Positions 60,601 through 61,559 of a DNA stretch of 61,559 nt are shown here, one piece after another. Numbering within the stretch: position 1 is the first letter of the stretch; each line of letters begins with the position of its first letter. Below the pieces are notes generated by a model. It was not told the origin of the DNA. It saw nothing but the letters and a program-made list of their open reading frames with translations, and did no database searches. Origin of the DNA: Myxococcota bacterium (lineage in GTDB: Bacteria > Myxococcota_A > Bradymonadia > UBA7976 > UBA1532); the NCBI GenBank assembly GCA_963169045.1, contig CAUJDF010000040.1:1-61559 (forward strand). Reading direction: 5' to 3'. Made by a program: the position numbers and the translations under genes.

Positions 60601-61559
60601 GCGCGCCGCGCCGGTCGAGATGGCGACGGTCAGCGCGACCCTGCCGGTCGAGGGCACCGAGCGCACGGTGACGCTGCCCGCCACCGCGGACGCGACGGTG
60701 AGCGGCATCTCGTGGACGTGGGTACCCGAGTCGCGCGGCAACTTCGGCGGCGCGCCCACGTTGCTCCTCTACGACGTCGGCGAACGCCAGGCGCTCGTGC
60801 GCTTCGACACGTCGGCGCTGCCCGCCGACGCGCGCGTGCAGTCGGCCACGTTGCGGCTGTATGTGCAGGCGATCAACTTCCCGAGCGCGCCCGCCGTCGA
60901 CGTCTTCCCGCTCGCCGAGACGTGGATCGAGGGCACCTGCACGTCGCAGTACGGCTGCGCGGCGGACGGCGTCACGTGGACCGCGCGCGGCCCCGGCCTG
61001 CCGGGCTGGACGCGTCCCGGCGGCACGTTCGGCGCGCGCGCCGGCGGCGCGGCGCTGGCGGCGGGCCGTTTCGTGGACGTCGACGTCACGTCCGCGATCG
61101 GCGACGCCGGCGTCGGATTCGTGTTGCGCGGGCGCACGCCCTACGCCAACGAGGTGACGTTCGCGTCGTCCGAGGCCGCCGATCCCGCGCGGCGCCCCAC
61201 CCTCGTCGTGCGCTACATCACCGGCGGCGGGGCGTGCGCCGCCGAGGTGTGCGACGGCGCCGACAACGACTGCGACGCCCGCACCGACGAGGGCTTCGGC
61301 CTCGGCCAGGCTTGCGCCGCCGGCGTCGGCGCCTGCCGCCGGAGCGGCACGACGACCTGCGCCGGCTGCGACGCCGTCCCCGGCGCGCCCACCGCGGAGG
61401 TGTGCGACGGCGCGGACAACGACTGCGACGCCCGCACCGACGAGGGCTTCGGCCTCGGCCAGGCTTGCGCCGCCGGCGTCGGCGCCTGCCGCCGGAGCGG
61501 CACGACGACCAGCGCCGGCTGCGACGCCGTCCCCGGCGCGCCCACCGCGGAGGTCGCCA
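57629..61559 (+). CDS. Giant secreted fusion: PQQ-type sugar dehydrogenase, PKD, five-haem cytochrome, DNRLRE, MopE repeats (3' end off window)
   Basis: At least 1310 residues, open to the right edge. The start is ATG 57629, giving a signal peptide ending VRGQ. Residues about 25-430 are a soluble PQQ glucose-dehydrogenase-type propeller (HSSHTIGTLRFGEDGMLYAGSGD, LGLRNPYRF, GGENFGWPCYEG). A PKD domain spans about 434-528 (WDFGDGGTS). Five CxxCH haem motifs follow at 554 (CQTCH), 605 (CLRCH), 637 (CAFCH), 694 (CGTCH) and 740 (CQDCH). A beta-rich part then leads to a DNRLRE-like domain (about 1014-1197: TADATVSG, then LYDVGERQALVRFDTSALP). MopE-type repeats (EVCDGADNDCDARTDEG) fill the end. The layout suggests sugar oxidation with electrons passed intramolecularly to haems at the cell surface. 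Confidence 0.85.
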   Translation, partial: MRWVCLAMCCLAAATVRGQTVPTNFTVEDVAVGFTNPVDLELGPDGRLWVAEQAGRVWLERDGARRLFLDLRAAVNGAGDRGLLGFAAHPDYAANGFVYALFTVDPDEREPNENSETHTYSRLERWTADPATDVVVPGSRVVLVGAVPAAGFPACHSSHTIGTLRFGEDGMLYAGSGDGAHFDFVDVGGRDADCFATGNNRPGFPAAQDVGALRAQQLDSLSGKIIRIDPLTGRGVPSNPYWNGNPDAVRSKVWALGLRNPYRFTVRPGDGRLYIGDVGLGVWEELNVAAGGENFGWPCYEGDAVQASYRAAAPGRCDRLIVDRQNPFDASVPGNYRRPSVSMRHPDSNAVSGTAFYVGGDYPRQYMGRLFQADVIHSWIRMFQIGADGQPNAQFAPFLTNGAEPVDVEAHPETGDLWFLSMHRGSPDVGRVRRIGYRFANEPPVADLQVSPSEGTAPLRVAFDAGASWDPEGDPLSFFWDFGDGGTSTLPAPEHTYVVGGSFLATVIVSDDRNGRSSADVLVEVEAPPHDEPFFAPGTQPRALQTAFEPAAGCQTCHAGYEATPLAAPGDTWAGSMMANSARDPLFLAALSLANQTVEDGGSLCLRCHAPVGWLGGRSLPADGSGLLPEDRQGVTCAFCHRLDPGLGRDPPGPLVGNGQFYVHDDLVYRGPRGDARSRHLSAQSDFFEDSALCGTCHSVSSPVHDLLDAEGEPLGGAMPEQRTYEEWEASAFPADGISCQDCHMPPVQGRAAGDAVAPVRPDVARHDFAGGNAWGPLLLDAAYPGERPAAYAHSRQRALEMLQDAASLTLPGLSSGVARGAPFPLTVRVTNLSGHKLPTGYPDGRRMWLEVTARVGAQAPYFVSGAYDPAQARLVEDAQLRQYRAVLGVAGGGPTFDFLANDTVIEDTRIPPRGFEPDSAALLPVGRAYAGHWDDAPFVVPAPPAGADEVTVTARLLYQSTTREFIEYLRDENVTDEAGERLYDLWVQTGRAAPVEMATVSATLPVEGTERTVTLPATADATVSGISWTWVPESRGNFGGAPTLLLYDVGERQALVRFDTSALPADARVQSATLRLYVQAINFPSAPAVDVFPLAETWIEGTCTSQYGCAADGVTWTARGPGLPGWTRPGGTFGARAGGAALAAGRFVDVDVTSAIGDAGVGFVLRGRTPYANEVTFASSEAADPARRPTLVVRYITGGGACAAEVCDGADNDCDARTDEGFGLGQACAAGVGACRRSGTTTCAGCDAVPGAPTAEVCDGADNDCDARTDEGFGLGQACAAGVGACRRSGTTTSAGCDAVPGAPTAEVA
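61244..61559 (+). repeat. 153-bp MopE-type tandem repeats at the window edge
   Basis: Units at 61244-61396 and 61397-61549 differ at only two bases; one change converts a conserved Cys to Ser (TGC to AGC, in ACCAGCGCC). A third unit begins at 61550 and is cut off after about 6 bases. Each unit encodes 51 residues with the EVCDGADNDCDARTDEG motif. Confidence 0.85.

Overview
This window is very GC-rich, densely coded DNA with no RNA genes, insertion sequences, prophage or CRISPR visible, and no gene-free stretch longer than about 190 bases. The content fits a myxobacterium-like member of the Myxococcota: many lipoproteins with Pro/Ala/Asp linkers, MopE-like and EGF-like Cys repeats, a transmembrane Ser/Thr kinase next to a TPR-PEGA protein, a sigma-54 activator, a STAND regulator, and DUF1549/DUF1501-type proteins. 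That assignment is inferred from gene content and composition, not from a marker gene. Both window ends lie in repeats (a Gly/Pro-rich repeat on the left, a 153-bp tandem repeat on the right).

Layout. 1-8139: a cut-off lipoprotein gene, a STAND-ATPase transcription regulator, a divergent membrane hybrid kinase with two kinase cores, and an unknown cytosolic protein. 8162-16335: two divergent operons around an AT-rich palindrome, one encoding a lipoprotein and an HExxH protease, the other an outer-membrane barrel and a large lipoprotein hydrolase. 16367-21578: a metallo-beta-lactamase-fold remnant that ends at a palindrome, a trypsin-like lipoprotein followed by a translationally coupled propeller-like protein, and a small lipoprotein.

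21672-29846 looks like one minus-strand operon: a secreted protein, a giant lipoprotein with 26 EGF-like units and a beta-helix, and a sigma-54 activator, behind a near-consensus sigma-54 promoter. Related motifs (GGCACG-N4-TTGAW) precede three other transcription units. 30034-33426 is a lipoprotein / Ser-Thr kinase / TPR-PEGA signalling operon.

36146-47409 is the most interesting region. It holds a cytosolic protein with three WMxDF motifs exactly 23 residues apart, two vWA-domain paralogues sharing a Cys/His cluster and carrying acidic or His-rich tails, a P1B-type metal ATPase with a His/Asp-rich N-terminus, and then, behind a good sigma-70-like promoter, an outer-membrane protein plus a ZnuA/ZnuC/ZnuB-type uptake system. 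His- or Asp-rich tracts recur through the cluster, and the outer-membrane protein and the permease share an unusual LDD-type segment. I propose a metal-homeostasis system with a novel vWA/WMxDF module.

47559-61559: a CDP-alcohol phosphatidyltransferase, a DUF1549-like / lipoprotein / Tat-DUF1501 operon, a ribosome hibernation factor, a large unknown membrane protein with an MFS transporter and a PHA-system protein, a small helical protein, and a huge secreted fusion of PQQ-type sugar dehydrogenase, PKD, five-CxxCH cytochrome, DNRLRE and MopE repeats that runs off the right edge.
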